From a virus, in the IMG/VR virus record IMGVR_UViG_3300037882_002024, positions 1-64,000 of that record: a stretch of DNA of 64,000 nucleotides. One strand, written 5' to 3'. Each line of letters opens with the position of its first letter. Position 1 is the stretch's first letter. The notes under the pieces are model-generated. The model was given only the letters and a program-made list of their open reading frames with translations. It did no database searches and was not told where the DNA came from. Below are positions 7,566 through 16,133 of the stretch, one piece after another. The position numbers and the translations under genes are program-made.

Positions 7566-9566
7566 TTGCGATTCGTTTTACTGTTCATGGCAGCGATGCT
7601 GGGGCTGGCGCAACCCGCCCTAGCGCAGTCTGTGGCCATTCGTCCTGCGCCCAAAGATGGCTGGAAATACGCCAAGCCCGAAGGCTTCGCGGTGGCCGAA
7701 AACAACGCGCGCGCAGCCAACAACTTTCTGATCGAGCAGAGCAAGCGCGACGAAGCGGCGCTCGCCAAAATCAAGGCCATTGAGCTTACAGCGCTCGACG
7801 AAACAACGCGCAAGAATGCAGCTAAGCTCCTGCGCGAGTTCGAGCCACTTGCGCCCTTCATTCGGTTCGCCACATTCTACAACGCGCCCGTGGACCTGTT
7901 GGCGGAATGGCGCTCTGACTTTGTTTTTTCTCTCAACCATTTGCATCGCAAGCAGTCGCTGGTATTGCCCGTGGATGTGCCGGGCACCGAAGGCCGCTTG
8001 GTGTGGTGGGATATTCGCGACGCCGGATGGTCGATTGCCGCTGTGCAGGCCGCCTTCGAGCGCGAGCCATTTTGCTTGGCGCCTCACCTACTTGGGGAAA
8101 CCGCCGCGCGGATGAATCTGCTGCTGGGACTAAAGAATTTTAGTCAAACGCGGCTGCATTGCCTTGGCATGGTGCGCGCCGATTGGCTCATTCGTGAGAC
8201 AGGCGAGACGCTGCGCAGCACAACCTATTACGACCTGTTCTTTGCGCCGGAGCGCTTCCCTGAGCTTCCGGGCGCCAAAGGTGGCGATCCGTTTACCGTG
8301 GCGCAGGCGCTCGTGCCGGGCCTCAAGCGCCCCAAGGTCAAGCGCCTTGTGCAAGTCGAGGCCATCGAGAAAGAAACCAAGTGGGAGCCTTACAAGCACA
8401 CTGGTGGCAAGCTACCGGGCTTCGGCGACAAGGAATACCCGCCCGGCATGTACGAGCTACCGCGCGAGGTTGAAAAGAAAGTTGTCAAAACGGAAGTGCG
8501 CGAGGTTGACGATACTTCACCATCCACGGTCATTGTCCCAAATGTGCCGCGCGTCTTGAAGGGACTGGGGAGTGCCAACGCCAAGGGGCAGGCTGTCGTA
8601 GACTTTCCTCAGAACGAAGGCGAATGGGAGAAGGCCTTCGGCGTCGATAAGGTCAAGGAGCTACAGAAGGCGCAGGCGCTTGACCTTGAGAACGGCGCCG
8701 TCGTGGATGGCTTCGAGGCAGGCGGAAGCATTGTTGCGCGCCAAAATCGGCTGCTGCTGCGCCTGCCTGCGGTCACAGGAAAAAAATCCAGCTATTACTG
8801 GAAGACGTTCGATGCCGACAAGACGCTCGCCGAGCAGAACTATTTTCAAACGCTTGTCTTCGACTTCAAGTTTAAGGCGGGCGAAGTCATCGCCTCGACG
8901 CCTTGTGGCGCACAGGCCTACGGACTGTTCAACAACAAAGGCGAGCGCGCCGAGTTCGTGCCCGAAGAGCTTGCTATTGATCGCACCGACAAGTACGACC
9001 ATCGCGTGCGCAACCCCGGCTCGTGCATTGTGTGCCACACGTCAGGCATCAATGCGCCCGATGACCTTGTCAACAAGTTTTTCAAGCAGGGCGGCATATT
9101 CAGCGCCCTGTCGAAAGAAAAGCAAGACAAGGTGAAGACCTACTTTGTGAAGTGGGAAACGAAGCTACGCGCCGACCAAGAATCGTATGCGGAGTTCGTG
9201 AAAGACACCACGAAGCGCACGCCTGCACAGAATGCCTCGTCGTATGCGTCGATGCGTGAGTATTACGACGATCCAGTGACGTTGGTGAAAGCGGCCGTGG
9301 AGCTAGGAACAACCACGCGCGTCGTGCGTATCTTAGCGCGCAAGAGCGCCGAAGCGCGCGTTGTGTCCCAAGCCCTCTTGCGACCGTTCCCGGTTCCTCG
9401 TACAACATGGGACGGGGAAGTTTTTCCCGTGATGATTCTTCTGATGGATGCCTTCCGGTCGGCAGAGATACCGCCCGAAGCGCTCAACGATGAAGAAAGG
9501 CTCGCAGAGCTTATCGAGAAAGCGCTGCAAAAACTTAGTAAGCCGCAAGGCAAGGAAGAAAAATGA
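7566..9566 (+). CDS. Exported 666-aa protein with a c-type haem motif
   Basis: TTG start at 7566 with AAGGGG 8 nt upstream. An N-terminal signal peptide ends at PALA-QS (about residue 21). A single CxxCH (CIVCH, Cys487, Cys490, His491) lies in a segment SCIVCHTSGINAPDD that looks like a haem-c binding site. The rest is unassigned alpha/beta with a charged tail. Haem attachment would require export and the host Ccm machinery. The ATGA overlap with the next CxxCH gene suggests the two work together, as donor and acceptor or as a complex. A palindrome copy lies inside the gene at 8130. Confidence 0.8.
   Translation: MRFVLLFMAAMLGLAQPALAQSVAIRPAPKDGWKYAKPEGFAVAENNARAANNFLIEQSKRDEAALAKIKAIELTALDETTRKNAAKLLREFEPLAPFIRFATFYNAPVDLLAEWRSDFVFSLNHLHRKQSLVLPVDVPGTEGRLVWWDIRDAGWSIAAVQAAFEREPFCLAPHLLGETAARMNLLLGLKNFSQTRLHCLGMVRADWLIRETGETLRSTTYYDLFFAPERFPELPGAKGGDPFTVAQALVPGLKRPKVKRLVQVEAIEKETKWEPYKHTGGKLPGFGDKEYPPGMYELPREVEKKVVKTEVREVDDTSPSTVIVPNVPRVLKGLGSANAKGQAVVDFPQNEGEWEKAFGVDKVKELQKAQALDLENGAVVDGFEAGGSIVARQNRLLLRLPAVTGKKSSYYWKTFDADKTLAEQNYFQTLVFDFKFKAGEVIASTPCGAQAYGLFNNKGERAEFVPEELAIDRTDKYDHRVRNPGSCIVCHTSGINAPDDLVNKFFKQGGIFSALSKEKQDKVKTYFVKWETKLRADQESYAEFVKDTTKRTPAQNASSYASMREYYDDPVTLVKAAVELGTTTRVVRILARKSAEARVVSQALLRPFPVPRTTWDGEVFPVMILLMDAFRSAEIPPEALNDEERLAELIEKALQKLSKPQGKEEK
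8130..8143. repeat. CTAAAAnnTTTTAG palindrome, copy 5 (inside a gene)
   Basis: CTAAAGAATTTTAG, one mismatch, within the 666-aa exported protein, encoding part of LKNFSQ. Confidence 0.7.
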
Positions 9567-10252
9567 TTCGAGCCAAGCTGTTTTGTTTTGTGTCCTGCGC
9601 ACTGGCGTTCGGGGCATTCATGTTGCCCGGCGACGCGTTGGCGCAGAATTGCGCTTGTGGCCAGCGTGTTGTTGTGCAGCCGTCGTATAGCGCGCCCGTG
9701 ACCTATGTGGCACCGGTGGTGCAGCACGCGCCCTATGTGCCGCAGCAGGCGTTACGTGAAGTCTTTTACATTCCGACGCCGCAGTTAGTGCAAGCGCGTA
9801 CCGATTATTCCTTCACGGTGCGCGACGAGGATTATGAGAAAAATCGTGACGCGCTCTTGGTCGATGCCATCGTGGGTCGTATCATGCAGCTACAGCAAAA
9901 GCAAGCGGTGCCGTTGCAGCAAAATCCGCCCGCGCCTTCTGCAAGTATCCCTTCGGGAAGCGTTCCATTGGTGGCGGCACCACAGGCGAGCAAAAAGGGC
10001 GCGCCTGTTGGCCATGTCCCATCCGCAGCCGTGACGAAAATTTTCGCCGACCGCTGCAATCGTTGCCACGGCGACAACGGCATTGTTCGCGCAGGCCTGA
10101 ACCTCACGAACCCGGCGAGCCTCACTTTGGAAGATTGGGCCGCATGTCATTCGACCTGCGCCGCTCAAGACATGCCGAAGGACGACCGCCCGCTTTCGTC
10201 TGAGGAGCTAACGGCGTTGTTCGCCGAGTACAAGGCTGCGAAGAAAAAATGA
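9563..10252 (+). CDS. Exported class I-like cytochrome c
   Basis: 229 residues, ATGA overlap with the gene upstream. Signal peptide to about residue 28 (GDALAQ). A Gln/Pro/Val-rich linker precedes a C-terminal domain with CNRCHGDNG (Cys165, Cys168, His169) and, about 35 residues later, DMPKDD, whose Met could be the distal haem ligand; the order and spacing fit a small monohaem cytochrome c. Expected to sit in the periplasm, perhaps loosely attached through the linker. A phage-borne cytochrome is unusual; it could redirect respiratory electrons or be a host gene picked up by transfer. Confidence 0.8.
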   Translation: MIRAKLFCFVSCALAFGAFMLPGDALAQNCACGQRVVVQPSYSAPVTYVAPVVQHAPYVPQQALREVFYIPTPQLVQARTDYSFTVRDEDYEKNRDALLVDAIVGRIMQLQQKQAVPLQQNPPAPSASIPSGSVPLVAAPQASKKGAPVGHVPSAAVTKIFADRCNRCHGDNGIVRAGLNLTNPASLTLEDWAACHSTCAAQDMPKDDRPLSSEELTALFAEYKAAKKK

Positions 10253-10290
10253 GCCGCAAGGTGTGGCTCAAAGGTAGTTGAGGGAATAGC

Positions 10291-10863
10291 ATGAAACACG
10301 TTCTTTTGGCGCTCATGGTTACCGCGCTGGCGGTCATGGGCAGCAGCAAAGCCCATGCGGGGGACTGCGCCACGGGTGCGCTGGTGGCTCCGCAGATTCA
10401 GTACCAGCCGATCCAGACGATCCAGTTGCAGCAAGTGCAGCCGGTCGTTCATCACGTGCAGACTGTCCAGCCCGTGATCGTGCAACAACAAGTGTCGCCG
10501 CAGCAATACTTCCGCGCGCGCACCTACGCACCGGCCCAGCCGGTTATCTTGCAGCAACAAGCGCCCGTCGTCCACCAGCGGCAGTTCGCGCAAGTGCAGC
10601 AACAACAATTTTACCAACAAGCGCAACCGATCTATGCGCAACCTCAGCGCCAAGTTTTCGGCCAACGCCAAGCCTTCCGGCAGCCGCAGCGCCAAGCGTT
10701 GGGGGCAGGCAATAACGTGCTAGGTGGCTTGCTCAGCCCCCAAGGCATCTTGACTATCGGCGGCGCCGCTCTTGGCGCGTCTCTGTCTGGCGGCTTGGGA
10801 GCGCCCGCAGGGGCAGCGATTGGCGCGGGCCTTGGCCAGATCATCGGCGGCTTGGGCCGGTAA
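10291..10863 (+). CDS. Secreted Gln/Val-rich protein with glycine-zipper tail
   Basis: 190 residues. Signal peptide to about residue 23 (SSKAHA). Residues 30-140 are repetitive and dominated by Gln, Val, Pro and His (QPVVHHVQTVQPVIVQ type). The last 50 residues are a Gly/Ala-rich segment with small-residue spacing (GGAALGASLSGG) typical of glycine zippers that insert in or cross membranes. Resembles exported Q-rich proteins of planctomycetes. Probably an envelope-associated or outer-surface factor; no enzymatic motif. Last gene of the operon, before a terminator. Confidence 0.8.
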   Translation: MKHVLLALMVTALAVMGSSKAHAGDCATGALVAPQIQYQPIQTIQLQQVQPVVHHVQTVQPVIVQQQVSPQQYFRARTYAPAQPVILQQQAPVVHQRQFAQVQQQQFYQQAQPIYAQPQRQVFGQRQAFRQPQRQALGAGNNVLGGLLSPQGILTIGGAALGASLSGGLGAPAGAAIGAGLGQIIGGLGR

Positions 10864-10892
10864 ACGGGGCTGTTGAACAGAGAGAAGCGTGG

Positions 10893-10921
10893 GCGCAGGT
10901 CGAAAGGCCTGCGCTTTTTTT
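10893..10921 (+). terminator. Rho-independent terminator
   Basis: GCGCAGG (10893-10899) pairs with CCTGCGC (10908-10914), loop TCGAAAGG, then seven T. It ends the envelope operon. Confidence 0.92.
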
Positions 10922-10931
10922 GACCAATTCT

Positions 10932-10973
10932 AAAAAAAAAATAGTTGACAGGGCATGGGAGTGCGTGTAGAAT
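10932..10973 (+). promoter_or_regulatory. Strong sigma70-type promoter (module copy)
   Basis: Ten-A tract plus TAG, TTGACA (10945-10950), 17-bp spacer, TAGAAT (10968-10973). Leader ends in ACCGAGGCAGGCC before ATG 11036. Confidence 0.92.
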
Positions 10974-11004
10974 ACCCTCACAAGGCAAGCACAACGCAAG
11001 CCAA

Positions 11005-11018
11005 CTAAAAAGTTTTAG
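11005..11018. repeat. CTAAAAnnTTTTAG palindrome, copy 6
   Basis: CTAAAAAGTTTTAG, lying in the transcribed leader between promoter and ATG 11036. Confidence 0.9.
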
Positions 11019-11035
11019 TCACACCGAGGCAGGCC

Positions 11036-12313
11036 ATGAAATTAGCACGACCAGCAAATTGCAATCGTTGCGGGAAGCGAATGGTAGCAGGCAGCAATGT
11101 GATCGCCGACGCGTTGGGCGGCTGGTGTCATGCAGGCTACTGTTCGGCATCCCGCAGCCCCGTTGACGAGCTTGATGGCCTGATTGATGACACGCTCCCA
11201 GCTTCGACAGGTGACGCTGCGGATGTTGCTGCAATGGTCGTCACCGCGAGCGCAGGCGCTTCGGTAGCCAGCGTGAAGCAGGAAGTATCATTTCAACTTG
11301 CAGGCATCAAGAAAGACCTTGAGGGGCAAGTGCATCGCCGCCTCGAAACAACTTTCAACGAGCAGATTCCCGTTGTGGTGGCCGACATCAAGCGCAGCGT
11401 GCAAAGCGGCGTGTCGCCTGTGTTGCAAGAGATGCTGGGGCAGGCTATCACCGACATGAAGGTGGAGCAACGCCGCCAGATTGCACAGTTCCTCAATCAG
11501 GGCATCGTTCGCCAAGAAATTATCATCATCGACGGGCTTACCAAGCGCGAGATGAAGGGCGAAGTATTTCACGCACGCTTCGAGTGGGTCTTAAAGCTGG
11601 CCCGCGCAGGCAAACCGATCTTCATTCCGGGGCCGACGGGGGCAGGCAAGACGCACTTAGCCGAGCAGGTAGCACGCGCGCTGGGGCTGCAGTTCGGTAT
11701 GATTAGCTGCTCGCCGGGGATGACCGAAAGCAAGCTCACCGGGCGCTCGATCCCTAACATTTCCACGGGCGAGGAAGTCTTTCGGACAACAGAGTTCATT
11801 AAATGCTACGAAGACGGCGGCGTGTTCCTCTTCGATGAAATGGACGCCGCCGACCCTACCGTGCTGCTTGTCATCAATGCAGCCCTTGCGAACGGCATGC
11901 TACCGTTGCCCGAACGCAAGGATAAGCCCATCGCGAAGCGCCATAAAAACTTTGTGTGTATCGCTGCAGCAAACACGTGGGGCACCGGGGCCGACCGGCA
12001 GTATGTAGGCCGCAACCGTCTCGACGAAGCAACGCTCGACCGCTTCCGCATTGGTATTGTGCCTGTCGATTACTCGCCTGCGGTCGAGCGCCACCTGTGC
12101 CCGGACGGCGACCTGTACGACCTGCTGCTCAAGTGGCGTGAAGGCATCCGCGCGAACCGCTTGGAGCGCGTGCTATCGACGCGCTTCATTCGAGACGCTC
12201 ACGACATGCTCCAGATCGGGGCCTCGTATGCCGAGATTGCTCACGCGTTCTTCTCTGGCTGGCCTGCAGAGCAAGTGCGTAAGGTTTACGGCGGTGACCT
12301 GCCTGCGCTCTAG
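11036..12313 (+). CDS. CobS/MoxR-like AAA+ ATPase
   Basis: 425 residues. The N-terminus has a small Cys cluster (CNRCGK...CHAGYC). The central AAA+ module has Walker A GPTGAGKTH (about residue 202), Walker B VFLFDEMD, sensor 1 FVCIAAANTWG and an arginine-finger region RNRLDEATLDRF, as in the CobS, MoxR and McrB-like AAA_5 group. A long helical stretch separates the zinc part from the ATPase. MoxR-type ATPases usually act with a VWA-domain partner to remodel proteins; the next gene is a candidate partner. Likely cytoplasmic. Confidence 0.88.
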   Translation: MKLARPANCNRCGKRMVAGSNVIADALGGWCHAGYCSASRSPVDELDGLIDDTLPASTGDAADVAAMVVTASAGASVASVKQEVSFQLAGIKKDLEGQVHRRLETTFNEQIPVVVADIKRSVQSGVSPVLQEMLGQAITDMKVEQRRQIAQFLNQGIVRQEIIIIDGLTKREMKGEVFHARFEWVLKLARAGKPIFIPGPTGAGKTHLAEQVARALGLQFGMISCSPGMTESKLTGRSIPNISTGEEVFRTTEFIKCYEDGGVFLFDEMDAADPTVLLVINAALANGMLPLPERKDKPIAKRHKNFVCIAAANTWGTGADRQYVGRNRLDEATLDRFRIGIVPVDYSPAVERHLCPDGDLYDLLLKWREGIRANRLERVLSTRFIRDAHDMLQIGASYAEIAHAFFSGWPAEQVRKVYGGDLPAL

Positions 12314-12322
12314 CAGGCCTTG

Positions 12323-12372
12323 CCCGGCGGGGAAAAAAAATAGTTGACATTTCCCGCCGGGCCTGCTAGATT
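12323..12372 (+). promoter_or_regulatory. Promoter embedded in an inverted repeat
   Basis: TTGACA (12344-12349), 17-bp spacer, TAGATT (12367-12372), with the A-tract before it. CCCGGCGGG (12323-12331) and CCCGCCGGG (12353-12361) form a perfect 9-bp inverted repeat flanking the -35 box, extended by GCAGG/CCTGC further out. It could be an operator or, in RNA, a hairpin ending the upstream transcript. Confidence 0.85.
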
Positions 12373-12403
12373 ACTTCTGCCCCACAAACTACCGAGGCAA
12401 GAC

Positions 12404-13279
12404 ATGAACATTGAAGCGATTGACGGCGCGGCCTTTGGCAAGCGCGGCATATTCTGCAAAATGGCCTTTGACGGCATCGAAGACCAAACAGTAACAGCCG
12501 TTGCGTCCTACAGCAAATACCGCACGAACTACGAGTCGGACATCCGCTACGACGACGCGGCGTTTGTCGGCAGGGATTTTGCAAGTTGGAAGGCCGTCTA
12601 CGACGCGGTTGTTAGTCCGTGGGAAGAGGGGCTTGGCATCGTTGATTCGATCCTTGCAGAGCTTGAGGGCAGCCTGCCCAAGCCGAAAGAGATTCGGCGG
12701 CGCGGGCGTTGGTCTGAGGAAGGCGGCGAAGAAGTGAGCGTGGATCGCTACCGTGCAGGCGAGCCTTTCTTTTACGAGATTGCTCCGCGCCCTGTGTCAG
12801 GGCCGCGCCTTGTCACGCTGGTAGTGCAGATCGGTGGCAACTGCCACTTGGCAAGCCGCGACCTGTTGATGCGAGGGGCCGTGGCGGTGGCATTGTCCCG
12901 CATCCTTGAGGACGCAGGCTATCGCACAGAAATTGTGGGCGTGTCGGCGGCGTTGCGTGCCTACCAAAATGGCGACGGCCTCATCTGCGTGACGAGCATC
13001 AAGAAGGCCTCAGACCCGCTCGACGTTGTGGCGTTGACCAACGCGTTTTCGGGCTGGTATTTCCGCACTGTTTACTTTGCAACCATGCACGCCAATGGCC
13101 TGCGTATCGGCTGGGGCCGAGGCTCGTCGTTTAACATTGATCAGAAAGTAGCCGAGTACGTGGCCACCGGGGCTGCGCGGCCGTGGTTAGTGAGTGGCTT
13201 CTACAGCATCGAAGGCGCTGTGGCTGTAGCCAAGGCGCTCTTGGAGCAATTAGAGAAAGGCTTGGATGATGTGTGTTAA
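12404..13279 (+). CDS. Probable VWA-like partner of the AAA+ ATPase
   Basis: 291 residues from ATG 12404 (ACCGAGGCAAGAC just upstream). The C-terminal half has LVTLVVQIGGNC, then RGAVAVALSRILEDAGYRTEIVGVS, a beta-alpha-beta arrangement close to VWA-type folds of phage proteins found after CobS-like ATPases, although the DxSxS metal motif is degenerate. Neighbourhood and topology suggest a substrate adaptor for the ATPase. The assignment is inference. Overlaps the next gene by 14 nt. Confidence 0.6.
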   Translation: MNIEAIDGAAFGKRGIFCKMAFDGIEDQTVTAVASYSKYRTNYESDIRYDDAAFVGRDFASWKAVYDAVVSPWEEGLGIVDSILAELEGSLPKPKEIRRRGRWSEEGGEEVSVDRYRAGEPFFYEIAPRPVSGPRLVTLVVQIGGNCHLASRDLLMRGAVAVALSRILEDAGYRTEIVGVSAALRAYQNGDGLICVTSIKKASDPLDVVALTNAFSGWYFRTVYFATMHANGLRIGWGRGSSFNIDQKVAEYVATGAARPWLVSGFYSIEGAVAVAKALLEQLEKGLDDVC

Positions 13280-13718
13280 GTGTGAGCAGAACAGCCGCAT
13301 GAAGCGGCAGTCGCATGTGGAGTATTACCAATGCGAACGTGAAGGCGTCCTGATGTCGTTCAATGTCTCGGCGGCGCGGGCGCTGCTGGCCGCAAAGCCA
13401 CGCGCCCAGCGGCGGGTAGCCGTGGCCCCGTTGCACGAGGCTACAACGGAAGGCGCTGCTATCCACGAAGGGCATCTGGCGCACGTGGACATGAGCGACC
13501 CTGTGTTCCTTGCGCTGGTACACGACCAAGAGCTAGGCGACGACGTGGCGTACCTTATCGACGGCTTGCATCGCGTCGAGCGTGCGCAGCGCGAAGGGCG
13601 CGACTACATCGAGGCTTTCTTCTTTGAGGCGATCGAGTCTTCGCAGTTGCTTATTCCGCCCGAAGTCGCTAGTATGCTTGCAGCGCTCGACGCGCCCAAC
13701 GGAATGCAAAGTCTGTGA
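13266..13718 (+). CDS. ParB/sulfiredoxin-fold-like small protein
   Basis: 150 residues from ATG 13266; an alternative start is ATG 13350. The N-terminal 25 residues hold CVKC and one more Cys. The centre has YLIDGLHRVERAQREGRDY, the substrate-loop motif of ParB-like domains. Its role beside the ATPase/VWA pair and the methylase cluster is unknown. Confidence 0.7.
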   Translation: MMCVKCEQNSRMKRQSHVEYYQCEREGVLMSFNVSAARALLAAKPRAQRRVAVAPLHEATTEGAAIHEGHLAHVDMSDPVFLALVHDQELGDDVAYLIDGLHRVERAQREGRDYIEAFFFEAIESSQLLIPPEVASMLAALDAPNGMQSL

Positions 13719-13732
13719 CTAAAAAATTTTAG
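13719..13732. repeat. CTAAAAnnTTTTAG palindrome, copy 7
   Basis: CTAAAAAATTTTAG, perfect; starts 1 nt after the upstream stop and ends exactly 10 nt before ATG 13743. Confidence 0.92.
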
Positions 13733-13742
13733 CGAGAGGATT

Positions 13743-14375
13743 ATGGCCAAGAAAAAGAAAGCCGAAAATGCAGCGCCCGTAGACGCTGTGCAGCCGCCCG
13801 CCTTGCCTGCGCTGAACGACCCAAAGTTGGCGCATATCATTGCGCCCCTGCGTCAATTCGCGGTGCGCGCCGACTCGCTCGTGCATGATCCCACGAACGC
13901 GCGCGTTCATGGCGAGCGCAACCTGCAAGCAATCTGCGACTCACTGAAGCGCTTCGGGCAGGACCAGCCGCTCGTTGTGCAGCGTCAAGGGATGATTGTT
14001 CGCAAGGGGAACGGGCGCCTTGAGGCTGCGCGCGCAATGGGCTGGGAGTACGTCGCCGCCGTGGTAGTCGAAGAGAGTGATTGGGAAGCTGTGGCGCGCG
14101 CGCTGGCCGACAACAGATCGGCAGAGCTAGCGCAATGGGATACCACTGTTCTCGGCACCCTGTTCGAGAATCTCAAGCAGCGTGGCGTCAAGCATACCGA
14201 TCTTGGATGGCAGCCAGAAGAGATTGATATGATTTCCTTCGGAGCAGGTGGCGCAGAAGGCGATTCGGTTGTACGTGATGCTTCGCCGCCTGACTCGTTC
14301 CCCGAAGTTGACGAGAATATCAGGACGGATCATGAGTGCCCGAAATGCGGCTACAGGTACTCAGGGGGGATATAG
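13743..14375 (+). CDS. ParB-like protein upstream of the DNA methyltransferase
   Basis: 210 residues. A Lys-rich start is followed by a ParB N-domain: LVHDPTNARVHGERNLQAI, LKRFGQDQPLVV, VRKGNGRLEAARAMGW and ADNRSAELAQWD. The C-terminus ends in a short CPKCGYRY half ribbon. Such domains commonly precede phage and prophage DNA methylases, presumably as specificity or clamp factors. It shares LxRFGQDQPLV with the gene at 15519, so the two are paralogues flanking the methylase. Confidence 0.82.
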   Translation: MAKKKKAENAAPVDAVQPPALPALNDPKLAHIIAPLRQFAVRADSLVHDPTNARVHGERNLQAICDSLKRFGQDQPLVVQRQGMIVRKGNGRLEAARAMGWEYVAAVVVEESDWEAVARALADNRSAELAQWDTTVLGTLFENLKQRGVKHTDLGWQPEEIDMISFGAGGAEGDSVVRDASPPDSFPEVDENIRTDHECPKCGYRYSGGI

Positions 14376-14377
14376 CT

Positions 14378-15529
14378 ATGAAGCCGCCTTATTCTATTCC
14401 GTCTATGAGCGAAATTAAAGCCATTCCGTGGAATGGCTTTAATGTTGCCTCTACATTTAGCGGCTGTGGTGGATCGTGCCTTGGGTATCGCATGGCTGGC
14501 TTTAGGGTTGTGTGGGCAAATGAGTTCGTTCCTATCGCTCAGGAGTCGTACAGGGCTAATTCCACAACAGATTGTTTTTTGGATTGCCGAGATATTAAGC
14601 TAGTAAGGCCAGATGATATTTTGCGCCAGACAGGAATTAAAGTCGGAGAGCTTGATTTGTTTGATGGATCGCCGCCATGTCAAGCGTTCAGCAACGCTGG
14701 AGCGCGCGAGAAAGGGTGGGGCAGGAAGAAGAAGTACGAGCATGGCGCCCAGCAGTGTAACGAGCAGCTTTTTGACGAATATATCCGCTTGCTTCGCGGC
14801 TTGCAGCCGAAAGTTTTTGTTGCAGAAAATGTTGCAGGTCTTGTGCGCGGGACAGCGAAAGGGTTTTTTCTTGACATCCTCAAGAAGCTGAAAGATTCTG
14901 GCTATGTAGTATCTTGCAAAGTTCTTGATGCGCAGTGGTTAGGGGTTCCGCAAACTCGCCAGCGAGTTATTTTTGTTGGTGTCCGTTGCGACTTGGGTCT
15001 TTCGCCAAAGCACCCAGCTCCATTATCGTATCAGTACACAATTCGCGACGCATTGCCGTGGATTGTTAAATCTACATATGACACCAAGGGAATCTTTAGG
15101 GTCAAAGAGACCGCAAATAGTCCACACCCGTGTATTACGTGCTCTAATATGTATCATTTTGAAATAGAGGCAGAAACAGACATTTCCCGCTTTGCAATTG
15201 GCAAGGAGTGGGATAAAATTAAAGCTGGCGAGGCGAGCGAAAAATACTTCTCTCTCATAAAGGCGCATCCAGATCGTCCGTCGCCGTGTATTTTGGCAAG
15301 CCACGGACAGCCCGGAATTGCCAGTGTCGTTCATCCGACAGAGAAGAGAAAGTTTACCATTGCCGAAGTAAAGCAAATATGTTCTTTCCCTCAAGACTTT
15401 AAGTTAGCTGGTAGTTATGCGCAGCAATGGGAGCGCCTCGGAAATAGTGTTCCGCCATTGATGGCGTTTCGAGTTGCGGAAGTTGTCCGCGATGAGATAC
15501 TGGCAAAGGCAGGAAAGCATGCCAATTAA
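14378..15529 (+). CDS. C5-cytosine DNA methyltransferase
   Basis: 383 residues from ATG 14378. Ordered motifs: I STFSGCGGSCLGYRMAGF, IV DGSPPCQAFSNAG with catalytic Cys101, VI ENVAGL, VIII QTRQRVIFVGVR, X RLGNSVPP. It methylates cytosine C5 in an unknown target, most likely to evade host restriction. The base composition is visibly more AT-rich than both neighbours and codon choice differs (many TTT, AAT, TAT), which suggests recent acquisition. It sits between two ParB-like paralogues and overlaps the second by 11 nt. Confidence 0.95.
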   Translation: MKPPYSIPSMSEIKAIPWNGFNVASTFSGCGGSCLGYRMAGFRVVWANEFVPIAQESYRANSTTDCFLDCRDIKLVRPDDILRQTGIKVGELDLFDGSPPCQAFSNAGAREKGWGRKKKYEHGAQQCNEQLFDEYIRLLRGLQPKVFVAENVAGLVRGTAKGFFLDILKKLKDSGYVVSCKVLDAQWLGVPQTRQRVIFVGVRCDLGLSPKHPAPLSYQYTIRDALPWIVKSTYDTKGIFRVKETANSPHPCITCSNMYHFEIEAETDISRFAIGKEWDKIKAGEASEKYFSLIKAHPDRPSPCILASHGQPGIASVVHPTEKRKFTIAEVKQICSFPQDFKLAGSYAQQWERLGNSVPPLMAFRVAEVVRDEILAKAGKHAN

Positions 15530-16133
15530 CAACATTCACGCGAGCTTCCGTCAGTTCGTGTTGCCTATCGAGAGGCTGCGCCCTAACCCGGAGAACGTGC
15601 GCCAGCACGACGAGCGCAATGTCCAGATCATTGCCGATGCGCTAGAGCGCTTCGGGCAGGACCAGCCGCTCGTGGCGACCAATAACTACCTGCTCGTCAA
15701 GGGACACGGGCGCCTGCTCGCCGCCAAAAAATTAGGCTGGACGGAAATAGCCTGCGTGTTAGTGCCTGACGGCAAGGCTACCGCTACAGCGCGCGCCATC
15801 GCCGATCAGCGCGCGTCGGATACTTCCACGTGGGATTTTGCCGCGCTGGCGCAGGCGGCGCTAGCGTTGCACGCCGACGGGCAGGATATTCACGACTGCG
15901 GTTGGGCACCCGGCGAGCTTGCTTTCATCCTTCCCGACACGAAGCCGAAGACAGCGCAGGCGCCTGCGGTACGCACCACAGCGCCGCGCATGGAAGGCCT
16001 GCGCCTTACGCCAGAGCAGCGCCAAGCGTTCGAGGATGCCTACAAGGTGATCCGCAAAATGGTTGGCGGCGAAGTGAGTGAGGGGCGCGCGCTCGAACTC
16101 ATCTGTGCCGAGTTCATGTCGGGGGTGCGCTAA
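15519..16133 (+). CDS. ParB-like protein downstream of the DNA methyltransferase
   Basis: 204 residues from ATG 15519. ParB N-domain features: LRPNPENVRQHDERNVQII, LERFGQDQPLVA, LVKGHGRLLAAKKLGW, ADQRASDTSTWD. Paralogous to the gene at 13743. The C-terminal segment LTPEQRQAFEDAYKVIRK looks helical and may bind DNA. Its stop overlaps the next start as TAATG. Confidence 0.82.
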   Translation: MPINNIHASFRQFVLPIERLRPNPENVRQHDERNVQIIADALERFGQDQPLVATNNYLLVKGHGRLLAAKKLGWTEIACVLVPDGKATATARAIADQRASDTSTWDFAALAQAALALHADGQDIHDCGWAPGELAFILPDTKPKTAQAPAVRTTAPRMEGLRLTPEQRQAFEDAYKVIRKMVGGEVSEGRALELICAEFMSGVR

